The position numbers were made by a program, and so were the translations under genes. Below the pieces are notes generated by a model. The model saw only the letters and a program-made list of their open reading frames with translations, had not been told where the DNA came from and did no database searches. Positions 30,041 to 40,056 of a stretch of 64,000 nucleotides of DNA are shown here, one piece after another (position 1 is the first letter of the stretch; every line of letters begins with the position of its first letter). The stretch is from Pyropia haitanensis (Eukaryota > Rhodophyta > Bangiophyceae > Bangiales > Bangiaceae): assembly GCA_008729055.1 (NCBI GenBank), contig SDUX01000007.1:2590064-2654063 (forward strand), written 5' to 3'.

Positions 30041-31216
30041 TCAAGGCGGCGGCAGGCTGCTGATAATGTCTGCTCGCCGGTACCGCACCGGCAGCACACG
30101 CTCCAGATGCGGGAACATGGCCTTGTACGTCACCCGGATGGTGACCTCTGCCACCCCCGCCACCGCCGCAATCTCCTTGGCAGTGCGGTAGCGGGTGTTT
30201 TCCGCATTCGCCCCCGGAGCAGCAGCCGTTGCGGCAACCGCATCGCGGCCGCGCTTCTCCCCTACCTTGGGCTCCTTACCCGTGGGTGGCTTCTCAGACT
30301 TGGCCGCGGGCGGGGGGGTTCCTTCGGCCACCTCGGGCAGCTGGCAAACGACGAAAATGGCGGCAGCCGCCAAACTCACGTATGTCTTGCCATAAACGCC
30401 CTCACACTCACGGGCGCCCGTGGCAACCTCATTGGCGTCGTTCACGACGGTGCGACCGAGGTTGAGCAGCGAGCAATAGCGCCCCACGAAGTCCTCACTG
30501 CCCCGCACCACCCCGGAGCGCACGTCCTCCAGGGCCCGCTCAATGGCCTTCATCCGCACGCCAATCTCCTTCTTCGGCACCTGCGACACCGCGCACACCT
30601 CTTTGAACGTCCGCGGTGCGCCCTCATTGCGGGCGGCAAGGAAGAGACACGCCGCCACAATGCCCGCCGTTTCCTCCTCCTTGAGCGCCCGTGAGCGGAC
30701 GCCACCCTCCTTGAGCGTCAGCACATCATAGTAGCGCTTGAACATCTCATTGGCCCGGTCGCGTACGCCACCGCTCATGTGGCTGCGCTCCGCAAGGCGG
30801 CCGACGCGGCCAAAGACTTCAATCAGAAACTTGTCAGCGGCGCTGATGGCGTTGCGGTTCTGCGCCCGGTTGAGACTCTGGTTCATCCCCCCCGCCCCCC
30901 CTCCCTTGGAGATGAGGGTGGTGGGCCCACTCTCCAGCAGTGGGTTCATCGGCCCACCCACGCGGTTGGGGTCGTCCCCCTCCTCGTTGGAAAAGGTACG
31001 CCACTCAGAGCCCACGTCCACAAGGTTGGCCGCGACGACCAGCCCACAGGAGCGACACACCGAGTTTCCCTGCCGCCAGTCCTCAATCACATCGTCGCCA
31101 CCACACTCGGGACATGTGTCGGGCGCAGACCGCTCCATCGGTGGCGCCAGGGAGGGCAGCGCCGGCGCCGGGGGCGGCGGCGGCACCGGCGGCGGTTGGG
31201 ACGGCATGGCCGCCAT
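30041..31216 (-). CDS. GTF2B: transcription initiation factor IIB (TFIIB)
   Basis: A single exon of 391 residues from the ATG at 31216 (context CCCACCATGG). TFIIB bridges TBP-DNA and RNA polymerase II and helps set the start site. After a Pro-rich leader (residues 1-26), the zinc ribbon has CPECGG and CRSCG pairs (about 34-58), followed by the B-reader (DVGSEWRTFSNEEGDDPNRV). Two cyclin folds follow: core 1 with LAERSHMSGGVRDRANEMFK and IVAACLFLAARNEGAPRTFK, core 2 with SLAAAAIFVVCQLPE and AKEIAAVAGVAEVTIRVTYK. A Gly/Lys/Glu insert (about 295-340, PPPAAKSEKPPTGKEPKVGE) interrupts core 2, which is unusual. A later ATG (31138) is possible. Confidence 0.96.
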   Translation of the reverse strand: MAAMPSQPPPVPPPPPAPALPSLAPPMERSAPDTCPECGGDDVIEDWRQGNSVCRSCGLVVAANLVDVGSEWRTFSNEEGDDPNRVGGPMNPLLESGPTTLISKGGGAGGMNQSLNRAQNRNAISAADKFLIEVFGRVGRLAERSHMSGGVRDRANEMFKRYYDVLTLKEGGVRSRALKEEETAGIVAACLFLAARNEGAPRTFKEVCAVSQVPKKEIGVRMKAIERALEDVRSGVVRGSEDFVGRYCSLLNLGRTVVNDANEVATGARECEGVYGKTYVSLAAAAIFVVCQLPEVAEGTPPPAAKSEKPPTGKEPKVGEKRGRDAVAATAAAPGANAENTRYRTAKEIAAVAGVAEVTIRVTYKAMFPHLERVLPVRYRRADIISSLPPP

Positions 31217-32080
31217 GGTGGGCGACACACGCGAGCCCAGCGCACCGAGGGACAAGGTCGCCGGGATGCACCAGCGTAGGGAACAAGTTGGCGTACGTCA
31301 AGAAGAAAAAAAGGTACACCAAGTGGAGGTGTGCACAGCGTGCTCGGAGGCACCACAGAACCCGCGTCGAAGGGCAAGTAGGGGGGCGCAGCACACACCG
31401 GGCCAAGTGCACGTGACGTCACGCGTGCGCGCGACTCTGCGGATCTGGTTGCAATTGTGACATTCACTTTCCACTACAATAAGTACATTAAAGAATGTAA
31501 GAGTATACAAAATTCATAATAGGGAGAACAGCTACTCCTATTTGGCTACATTCTACATCATGGTGCCGCTGTGTTCACCCAGACTCAACACCTCACAAGT
31601 GGAAGGTCCAACAACAGCTGTTCGCGGACTGTGGCTGTGGCACCTGCCAGCTGCCGCCCACGCTGCTGCTGCCACGAACCGCCATTGCGGTGGCGGTGGT
31701 GCCGTCTAGCGGGGAAGAAGGAAGCGGCAGACGGACTGTTGTCGTGGTGAGTCTCATCCCTCCGACGCTGGCCAGTTGTTCGATGCTCAGCGGGAGAGTG
31801 GAGGCGTCCACGCCGGTGCTCAAGGTCTTGTCGGTAGATGGCAGCGGCCGGAAGGACCAGGTCTCGTCCAGTGGTGCTTTGACAACCAGGACAAGAGGCA
31901 AAATCAGAACAAACCAGCCGACGCCAGCGGGGTGGTCGGACAAACCAATGCCAACGAGGTCATGATTGCCATGCGGCTGACCTTGGCTGCAGCCTACTTC
32001 TCGCCTACAGGCCGCCAAGCCAAGCCGTCCCGAGACGGTCTCCGGCACTCAAATGTGCCAACCCCCCCCGGCCCTGCGCG
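31217..32080. other. intergenic; small minus-strand frame with one membrane-like segment
   Basis: An AT-rich stretch at 31455-31560 (including GTATAC and poly-A/T runs) lies about 260 bp upstream of TFIIB and may be its promoter. On the minus strand 31593-32048 is open with a hydrophobic segment (GVGWFVLILPLVLVVKAP) followed by Ser/Thr-rich sequence. It lacks a good ATG and may be 3' UTR of YggS or an unrecognised gene. Confidence 0.35.
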
Positions 32081-32968
32081 TCACGCCGAGTAGTCTCGGG
32101 CGCCAAAGATGGCCGACCCTACCCGCACCGTCGTCGCCCCACACCGCACGGCGGCTTCATAGTCGCCACTCATGCCCATGGACAGCCCCAGACGGGGCCC
32201 GCCGTCCCCCCCCAGCCCCAGCGCCTCCTCCACTTCCCCCCGCACGCGGAGAAGCACCTCAAACGCGGGCGGGCGCTCTGACTGCGTGTCAGGCGCACCA
32301 ATGGTCATGAGCCCCACCAGCCGAAGGGAGGCGCACTCGTCCGTCACGTAGCGCGCGACCGTTACCGCCTCGTCTGGGGCGCAGCCGCTCTTGCTGTCCT
32401 CCCCAGACGTATTGACTTGGACCATCACGTCCAGGGTGCGTCCATCGCTAACAGGAGCGCCGCCGTCGTCACTGTCGCTGCCGTCGGCGCCGTCGCTCGG
32501 TGCACCCTTCCCTTCCCCTTTCGCCTCTCCATCCCCATCCCCGCCGCTGCCGCCCGCTGCTGCCTTGTCATTCCTGTTCACGACGGCGGTGTTGAGCGCC
32601 CGCGCGGTCTTGACCCGATCCACCGACTGCACGCACGCCAGGCCCGGCACCTGCCCCACCAGGACCTTGGCCTTGTTGGACTGGAGCGCCCCAATGTAGT
32701 GCCACCGCACGCCCGGCGGGCAGGCGCCCGCTTTGCCCACCAGCTCTTGGACGTAGTTCTCCCCAAAGTCCACTTGCCCAGCATCAAAGGCGGCGGCAAT
32801 AGCCTCTGGAGGACGCGTCTTGGAGACCGCAATCAGCCTGACGGGGGCCGTGGGGGGAGGGGAAGCCGCCTCCACCGCTGCGTCGATGCGGCCGCGGATG
32901 GTGTCGAGGGCGGCAGCAATGGCGGCAGGGGAGGCAGTGGAGGCGGGGGGGCGGTCAGTTGTTGCCAT
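32081..32968 (-). CDS. PLPBP: YggS/PLPBP-family pyridoxal-phosphate homeostasis protein
   Basis: 295 residues from the ATG at 32968. The family binds PLP on a TIM barrel but has no known enzyme activity; it buffers PLP and amino/keto-acid pools. Seen: PLP-Lys motif RLIAVSKTRP (Lys 50), FGENYVQELVGKA, RWHYIGALQSNKAK, VQVNTSGEDSKSGC, LRLVGLMTIG, and the phosphate-binding end LSMGMSGDYEAAV ... VRVGSAIFGAR. An approximately 45-residue Gly/Asp/Ser-rich insert (from about residue 135) lies between the RALNTAV and TLDVMVQVNTSG strands and is absent from bacterial relatives. The frame is open upstream of 32968, but without conserved sequence. No clear organelle signal is seen. Confidence 0.94.
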   Translation of the reverse strand: MATTDRPPASTASPAAIAAALDTIRGRIDAAVEAASPPPTAPVRLIAVSKTRPPEAIAAAFDAGQVDFGENYVQELVGKAGACPPGVRWHYIGALQSNKAKVLVGQVPGLACVQSVDRVKTARALNTAVVNRNDKAAAGGSGGDGDGEAKGEGKGAPSDGADGSDSDDGGAPVSDGRTLDVMVQVNTSGEDSKSGCAPDEAVTVARYVTDECASLRLVGLMTIGAPDTQSERPPAFEVLLRVRGEVEEALGLGGDGGPRLGLSMGMSGDYEAAVRCGATTVRVGSAIFGARDYSA

Positions 32969-33533
32969 AGTAACCAGTGGTGACGCTGCGACAGCGGCAG
33001 TGGTCTCGCGGGTGGAAAAAAAGACAGGGGGATGGCCCCGGATGAGTCGACGACCGGCCAGTGATGGATGGATGAACGGCAGCCGGGAAACGGGGAGCGC
33101 CGGGGAGCAGGAAAGCGTGAAGCCGAGATACACGCGATGAAGGAGACAGCACATATCGGGCACAAGAGGCGGGTGGCAGATGGAGAGGAAGCGGCGTACT
33201 GTGCAACTGGCTGGCTGTCCCTTTGCAATGGAAGCAGGTGCGTCGCGTGGCTGAACGATGGAACAGAGGGATACAGTGCGTCGAGAGGGCGTTGAGCCGG
33301 TGGTGCACGTGGAGGTTGCGTGCAATTCCATTTTTCCCTCCACAGATGTTCCACGTGGCATTCTATGTCTTGGTTTAGAACAGAACGATTCTGTCCCGCT
33401 CTGCCTTTCTGTTCTGTAGCTCAACATCTTCGACATCAGTCTGCGCATATGAAAAAAATGTACAAAGCTATATCCCCAGTGGCTCGCCGTTCCACACACG
33501 GGCAATGACCTCGTCCACCGAGACATCACCTCC

Positions 33534-34380
33534 CTAGTCCGAGTCCGAGTCCGAGTCGTGCAGCTTGTCCTTCAGAGTGTCGAAAAAGGACACCTCGCCG
33601 GCCTCGTACGAGAACATGGCGCGGATCTCCCCCGCCGGCTCTCCCTCCTTGGTGAGGAGCGGGAAGGTCCCATTGATGGCACCCGACGCCAAACGGGAGA
33701 CGGGGAGCACCACCGAGCCGAGGAAGTCGTCAGACGAGAAGTCGTCGTCTTCGTAAACGGAAATGGTCATCTCCTCGTAGTCCCCCTTCACGTGAACCTC
33801 GCGGGTGAAGTTCCAGTCCGGGTTATGCGAATCATCCTTGTTGGTCTTGATGACCTTCTTCTTTCCCAGCTTAACGACCGCGTAGGCTGTGGGTGTGCGT
33901 CAGATGACAGACAGGCGGCAGGGAGCAATAGCGCAAATGGGGTCCAACGCCCATGGTGATAGCGGACGAACAGGATGCGGAGAGAGATATGATGGCACGG
34001 GCGGGGGGCACGCGAGCTGGAGGCGAAGAGCGGACCGTCGAGGTTAGACTACCGTATGCCCACCAGCTGGCCGCGAGCAAGGGACGTCGGCGGTGTTTTC
34101 CGCTGGCGCACTTCCCTGCAAGCGCGAAACAGTCGCGTCAAGCCGAAGCAGCGGCAAGGGGAGGTCTGGCTGCGGTGGCCACGCGCCGCGGCACAAGCCC
34201 CTCGACTGCCCATCCCCCCACCGACGCGAGCGCGGAGTCAAGGCAGAGCAGCTGCACACGCCCAACCAGTTAACCATACGAAACACACGCGCAGGTCACC
34301 CCGCTCAACGTACCGTCATCGCCCTTCAGGTCCTTGCCGCTGATGAGCACCGCGGTCAGCTTGCCCTCAATCTGCACCAT
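33534..34380 (-). CDS. small C2-domain protein, two exons
   Basis: Exon 1 is 34314-34380, exon 2 is 33534-33886, and the 427-bp intron (GTACGT...CACAG) is phase 1, giving 139 residues. It is a single C2 domain, likely for Ca2+-dependent membrane binding. Strand 1 is KLTAVLISGKDLKG. The sequence after the join is DDAYAVVKLGKKKVIKTNKD, then DSHNPDWNFTREVHV, then MTISVYEDDDFSSDDFLGSV, so Asp residues in both Ca2+-binding loops are present. It ends in an acidic tail (SDSDSD). It resembles plant SRC2-like or stand-alone C2 proteins. The exact subfamily is unknown. Confidence 0.9.
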
Positions 34381-34508
34381 GCTGACGGGGTGGTGGGGTA
34401 TCGGCAGAGCAAGACGGGATGCGGATGTGTGTCTAAGGTGAACGAGCAGTCGACTGGCGAGCAATAGGGAAGACACGGAAGTGCGGAGGAGCGCGCAGCA
34501 CTCGGTGC

Positions 34509-34514
34509 TATATA
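34509..34514 (-). promoter_or_regulatory. candidate TATA box of the C2-domain gene
   Basis: TATATA (minus strand GGGTATATAGCACC) lies 129 bp upstream of the ATG at 34380 in otherwise GC-rich DNA. Transcription would start near 34480. Confidence 0.45.
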
Positions 34515-37500
34515 CCCTACAGACGGGTCTCCGTAAGACCGCCGGCCGCGACAGGCCGCGCGTGGATCGGCTGGCTCGTTGCTGTCACCACTCCCCGCTA
34601 CACCAGTACCCCCCTGGCGCCCCCCCGGTCGCCCGCCTGGAGTCCACGCCGTGGACGCTCCTGGGTTGCATCCCCCATGCGCGCACCTCCCCTACACCAA
34701 GTCCGCCGCGCCCACAATCCAACGACCACACGATGACCGTGCCCAGACACAGTGGGTGTAAGCTTACGCCCAGTTGGGCTGGCGAAGGAAGGGGTGCGCG
34801 GCCGGGCTGGCGGAGGTGTCGCGCGCCCCGTTGATCCTCCTAGACGCCCTCGATCACGGCCGAGTCTGGTGAGGGGGGAGGGGGGGGGGACGGTTGGCTT
34901 CACGGACCCTCTCTGGAGTGGCCACCCAGGAAGCCCCCAGCCGCCGCGCATTCGAAGGACCCCAGCCGAGAGGCCTTGGTTTCCTACACGACCACGACAC
35001 ACGCGCACCTCTACCACGGAATAAGACAGCAGGATGCACGTGGCCATTGGCCCGCGAGCAAGACACAAGCAGAGATATATTTTGGAGCTGCTGAGAGCCC
35101 CCCAAATCCAAGCCTCGTCACAGCCGGTGCTCACTGCGTGGCCGTGGCTTGGTGCAGGCGATGGGCCACTGACGCGGAAGTCCGGTGGGCGATTCGACCG
35201 CGGATACATACCAACGCGCTCGCCGGGTGCGCTGTCGACGCCCGGCGCGAGGCGGTCATCCGCTTGGGGCGGACTTCAATGGCGGGTCACCTGGGGCACC
35301 CTCTGGATTGCAGCACTCTCAGCACCTGCAGGTGCGGACAGTCGAGCTGCAAGTGGGGAAGGCCCGTGTGCAGCTCAGTGCAAGCCTCCACGGCGAACGC
35401 CAATGAGATCGCAGCGGCAGACATGCAGTCGGCACGCAGATATGGTACTTACTGTCCTTCATATTTGTGTAACGGACGATGTCCTTGTGTGGAAGGTCGT
35501 TCGTGCCGTGGACCTGCGGCGACCACGCACACCTACGCACAGCCGCCGCCGCATCGTCGACACCTGCCAAGCGGTGGGCTGTGGTAACGTGGGTGCGAGT
35601 AGCTCTTTGTACTTTGGGGAGGAGGAAAGCCGGGAAGGGGGGGAAGGAATTGGTGCCCTCGTCGCCGCCATTGGCTGAAGTGGAGCGGGGGGCGGGGTAA
35701 GGGGGCAGGTGTGCATGGCCCCTTGCGCAGCGAGCCGCAACTGTAGTGGTACGGAGCGCGGAGACGCCCATCTCCCCCCTTGCTCCAGCCTCTGCCCCTC
35801 TGAGCGCGGGACAGATTTCGCCGTTTGCGCTGCTATGCTAGGGAAGCCATGACGGAAGACCTCTCGCGCGTCCAACGGCCACACCGGCGTATGAAAAAAG
35901 CGTGGTGGGCGGCACCAGCTGGGGCAGCGTGCCCGCGGCCACCACACTCGCCGCGAGTGTCGCCGTCGCACCCGTGCCGACCATGCCCGCTGCGGCGTCC
36001 CCAGTAGTGGTCGGGGACAGTGACGGCAACGGGCGGCGGCGCGGCCGCGGTCGCCACGACGGTTCACAGCACGACGGATTGGAGAGCTGCCAGCACAGCC
36101 GGCGGCAGCACAGCCGGCACAGCCGGCAGTAGCGCAGCCGGGCTCCCCACCGCTGGGAGACTCCGCTACGCCGCCGCCGCCACCGCCGCCACCGCTGCAC
36201 GCCCGACGTGGGCGGGTACCGCCATGTCGGCTGACGAGGGGGGGACACCCCTCCCCAGCCGTTCCCATCGCTCTAGTCCAGCGGTAGTCGCCGCCACCGC
36301 CACCATCGCCAACGCCGTAACCACCAAGGTGCCCGTGCTCGGCACCGCCGCGGCCCGTGACGTCCCTCCGCACACGGGGGCAACCCCCCCCCCGATTGGT
36401 AGGTGCTCCGGCGCTTGGGCGCTCACGCTCTGGGGTGGAGCTGGCGGTCGTGACCCTTCAATCCTTCCGACACTGCCCCCGGCGCAGCCTCGGTCGCCCC
36501 ACCGCCGCCGGAACCCCTACCAGGGGTGGTGACGCGCCTCCCACCTTCGCACACGGCGCGGCGCCACGAAGCCGTAGGACCTAGCGGGAGTATCGCCCCT
36601 CCCGCCGTTCCGTACACTGCTCATGTGGACGTCGGCAGCTGCGAATGCAGCGGCGACTGAAAGAAGGACCGGGTCTTGGCCGGCACAGGACAGCGCAGCC
36701 GCCTTCGACTCGGGCGGACGCTCTCCCCACTGTCGACTACAAGCGAACACTCAAGATGGAGAAAGTATGACGAATTATATACAAGTCCCTCTCCCGAGAG
36801 TCTCATGCGATGGGTAGAGTGGAGCGCCCTGAGAGACGCCAAGAACCTGCGGAGACTCCGTCGCAGATCCATATGGGAAGCATCCCGTTGAGGCGGCCGA
36901 TCAGCACTTGGTGAGGGCCAAGTGAGGTCAGACAGCGCGTGCCGCGCATGGCCACACGTTGACGACGCGGCAGCAACGACCAGCCCGACCCTCGCTGTCT
37001 TCTGGCTGAACCGACACGGCCATGGACATGGCGACCGTCCATATTGCCAGCATCATATCGCCCGTTGCGCAATCAGCGTGACGCGCGAGAACGGGGAGGC
37101 CAAACCAGCGCAGGGGCCGATCCTCCGGCCGTCCCGTCATCCCAAGCGGACTCTTGTTGACACCCCCTGTTGGTCCACCCATCTTGGCGAGAGGGTATGG
37201 GCAAGAGCGCTGATCGCTCGTTCCCATGTATGAAAGCCGCAGACGCCGCAGGGAGAGCTGCTGCGTCCAACACGGTGGCATCCGTTCAGAAGACAATATC
37301 TGCTTGTGCACGGCGGTAGCAGCCCCAACCTTCTATTGGACGTCCTCAAACGCGATTGAACCGAGTGATAATTTATGTCATAACGTTTCATGGACAAAAA
37401 GGAGATAGAATCGAATATTAGTTTTACGTATACGGAATATGTCCCTCGATCCGTGGAGAGCGGGTCGCTCGGCTCAGAACAGACTCAAGAGGCGCGGCTA

Positions 37501-40056
37501 CACAAGCGGCAGCAGCACAGGCAACGGGGATCGTCACCGCGACAGAGGAAGAGGCAGTAATTTTGACGGCTTCAGAGCAGGTCTCCGCAGGGGTCGGTGG
37601 TGGTAGCGCCCTGTGCGCGGGCGTCTGCGGCCGCGGCGGTCCTGTTTCCGCCCTGTTCATCTCCACTGACGCATGATCAGAGTTTGGGTGCAGCTGCAGG
37701 AGCCCTCGCCACTCTCCAGGTTTCTCCCTCTCACCGCTCTCGACTTTTGCGGTGGCGACTGCTCACCTCCGCCGCCTCCACGACGCACACGGAACCGACC
37801 TTCCCTCGCCACGTCCTCTACCTTGTGCTTGCGGCCTCTGCGTCCGTTTCTTTCCCCGAGCTTTCTTTGCTGTCGAGGCCCTTTCAGCGACAGGAGGTTG
37901 AGCGTGTCCTCCGGCCGTCGTGACTTTTTGTTGTGGCCTTCGCAGGTGTGGGATGAAACATAAAACGAACAAGCAAATGTACTACAAAAGGCTCTTGTTT
38001 CAGATCAATGCTTGATCGAGTTTCACGCTCCTACTTTGGCGGTTTCCGCCAAACTGTCTGCCCCTCCTTCGTCCACCCGCAACGGTCGACAAATTCGACC
38101 CCCACAAGCCTGCCTAAGGAGAGCGTGGCGTGGGCTGTTGGACAACACCGTGTCCGCGGCGAGATCTGTGGGTGCATTCAAAGGGAAGGACGGGGCCCCC
38201 GCCGGCCAACGCGACCACGCGCGCCACGACCGGCTTGCCGCGCGCAATGCTTCTGTCGGGTGCGGTGTGCCTGCGCGTTGCTGCGCGGCCGCTCGCGTCG
38301 ACCAATCCGCCGGCCGCTCCGCACGTGGCGGCGGCACCTGTTGCGCTGTCCCGTGACGCGCAGCGGGAAGCGAGCGTCCCACTCACGGCTACGGGGATCA
38401 GCGGGGTGGGCGCGTCGGCCGCCGCCGCGATCCCGGTGCGGGTGGGTGGCCACCGGCGGCCGCTCCACCGTCTCCCGCCCGCGCGCGCACGAGCGCCGCC
38501 CATTCTTCTCCCCGAGCGTGCCAGGCTCTGCTTCTCAATGCCACCAACCTCTCGCGTTCCACAACGTCCCTGCCTCCCCTCCCCAGCCTCTGACTGTTGG
38601 CACCCACCCCGTGTCCCGCACTCTGTGCTTTTTTTTTGTTTGCGGTGTTTGTTTTTTCCAAACGCGACCCCCCCCGCCTCTGCGGCTGCCGCCGCCGCAC
38701 CCGCCGGCCGGCGGCTGTGGTGCGCCGACGTGATGGCAGCAGCGGCCGAGGGCGGGGATGAGGGGGGCGACAGGTGGGGGGGCGTGGCGTCGCGCGACGC
38801 CACCCGTCGCGGGCGGTGCGGCGGCGTGGATGGGGTGACGACGGGGGGTGGTGGGGCAGGGCCGCAGCGGTTGGCTGTCCCCAACCACGCCTCGTGGTGC
38901 CGCCGCCGCGACTGCCGCTTTCGCCACGCCCGTGGCCGCATGACGGGGGCGCTGGCGAGGGGGGGGGGTGGGGGCGCGGCCATCTACGCCGTGCGGCGGC
39001 TGCTGGCGCGGGCGGGGACGGCCGCCGCGTCCGCGGGCCATTTCCCCCCCTCCGCCCCCCCCCTTCCCAACTTCTCACGACGCGCGCGCGTCTACCCGCC
39101 GCCGCACGCACAGGCACGGCCGCCCGCCACACTGCCGCGGAGGCGGCGGCGCGCGGCGACGGCGGCCGCCGCGGCCGCCACGACGGGGCGGCGAGGCCGT
39201 GGCGTGGGCGCCTCGCGGCGCGGCGCGGCGCGGCGCGGCGCGGCGGGGCAGCCCCCCCCCCCCCCCCACCGTGGCGCGTCGTGCGGGATTCTATTCTTCG
39301 GTCCGCCGTGGTGCCTGCCCGGTTCAGCCGGCCGCGCGCGCGGTCCGCGGCGGGCTGCCGCCGGCGCCGCCCGTGGGATTCTCCGGCAGCCTCCGCCGCC
39401 CCCCCCTCCCCCCTCCCTCGAGCGCGGCACGGGGACCGACGGCCACTGCCGCGCGCGTGGCGGGCGAGTGGCCGGGCCGCGCGTGCGGTGGCCGCGTCGT
39501 CGTTGCGACGGCGCTGGCTGCCAGCCCGCTGCCGGGATGACCACACGCTTATGGTGGGCGGGCGGCGACCACTACGGCCGCCGACTGTGCTCACCACGCG
39601 GCCGCCTCGCCCGCACCCCCAGTCGCCTCGCCCGCACCTCTGGCCGTCTTGCACACACCCCGGCCAGCCTCGCCCACCTCCCAGCCAGTCTCGCCCACCT
39701 CCCAGCCAACCTCGGCCACCCCTCGGCCATCCTCGACCCCATCCTGACCAGCCACGCCCGCCCCGCGGCCGCCTCGCCCACCCCGGAGCCGCCTCGCCCA
39801 ACCGCGCCCGCTTCACCTACCCCCGTCCGAGGGTGCCCCGACGTCCCGCTCCCTGTGTGCGACGCCGCGTTCCTCCCTGCGCGGTGCGTTGGGCGGCGGT
39901 GCAGCGTCGCCGGTGTGCCCCGCTCTGCACGCCGCCGACGCTCCCGCCTCCCCCCACGCTTGTCCTCCACCGCCTCCCCCCCCTCCCCTCCGTACATCGA
40001 CCCCCGCTGCCTCCCCCCCCCCAAGCCCCGGACTCCCTCCACGCCCATCCCCACTG
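34515..40056. other. 5.5-kb region without a supported gene
   Basis: 34.5-38.0 kb has moderate GC and no recognisable protein. A + strand stretch at 36020-36450 is Ala/Thr-rich and weakly protein-like. 37.36-37.44 kb is AT-rich. 38.1-40.0 kb is very GC-rich and open in several frames. An ATG at about 38247 (MLLSGAVCLRVAARPLAS) looks like a targeting peptide, but no domain follows. 39597-39735 is a 21-bp degenerate tandem repeat. Confidence 0.35.
39597..39735. repeat. degenerate 21-bp tandem repeat
   Basis: About six to seven units of the CTCGCCCACCTCCCAGCCAG type. Read on the + strand they give seven-residue repeats such as LAHLPAS. A coding role is not established. Confidence 0.7.
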
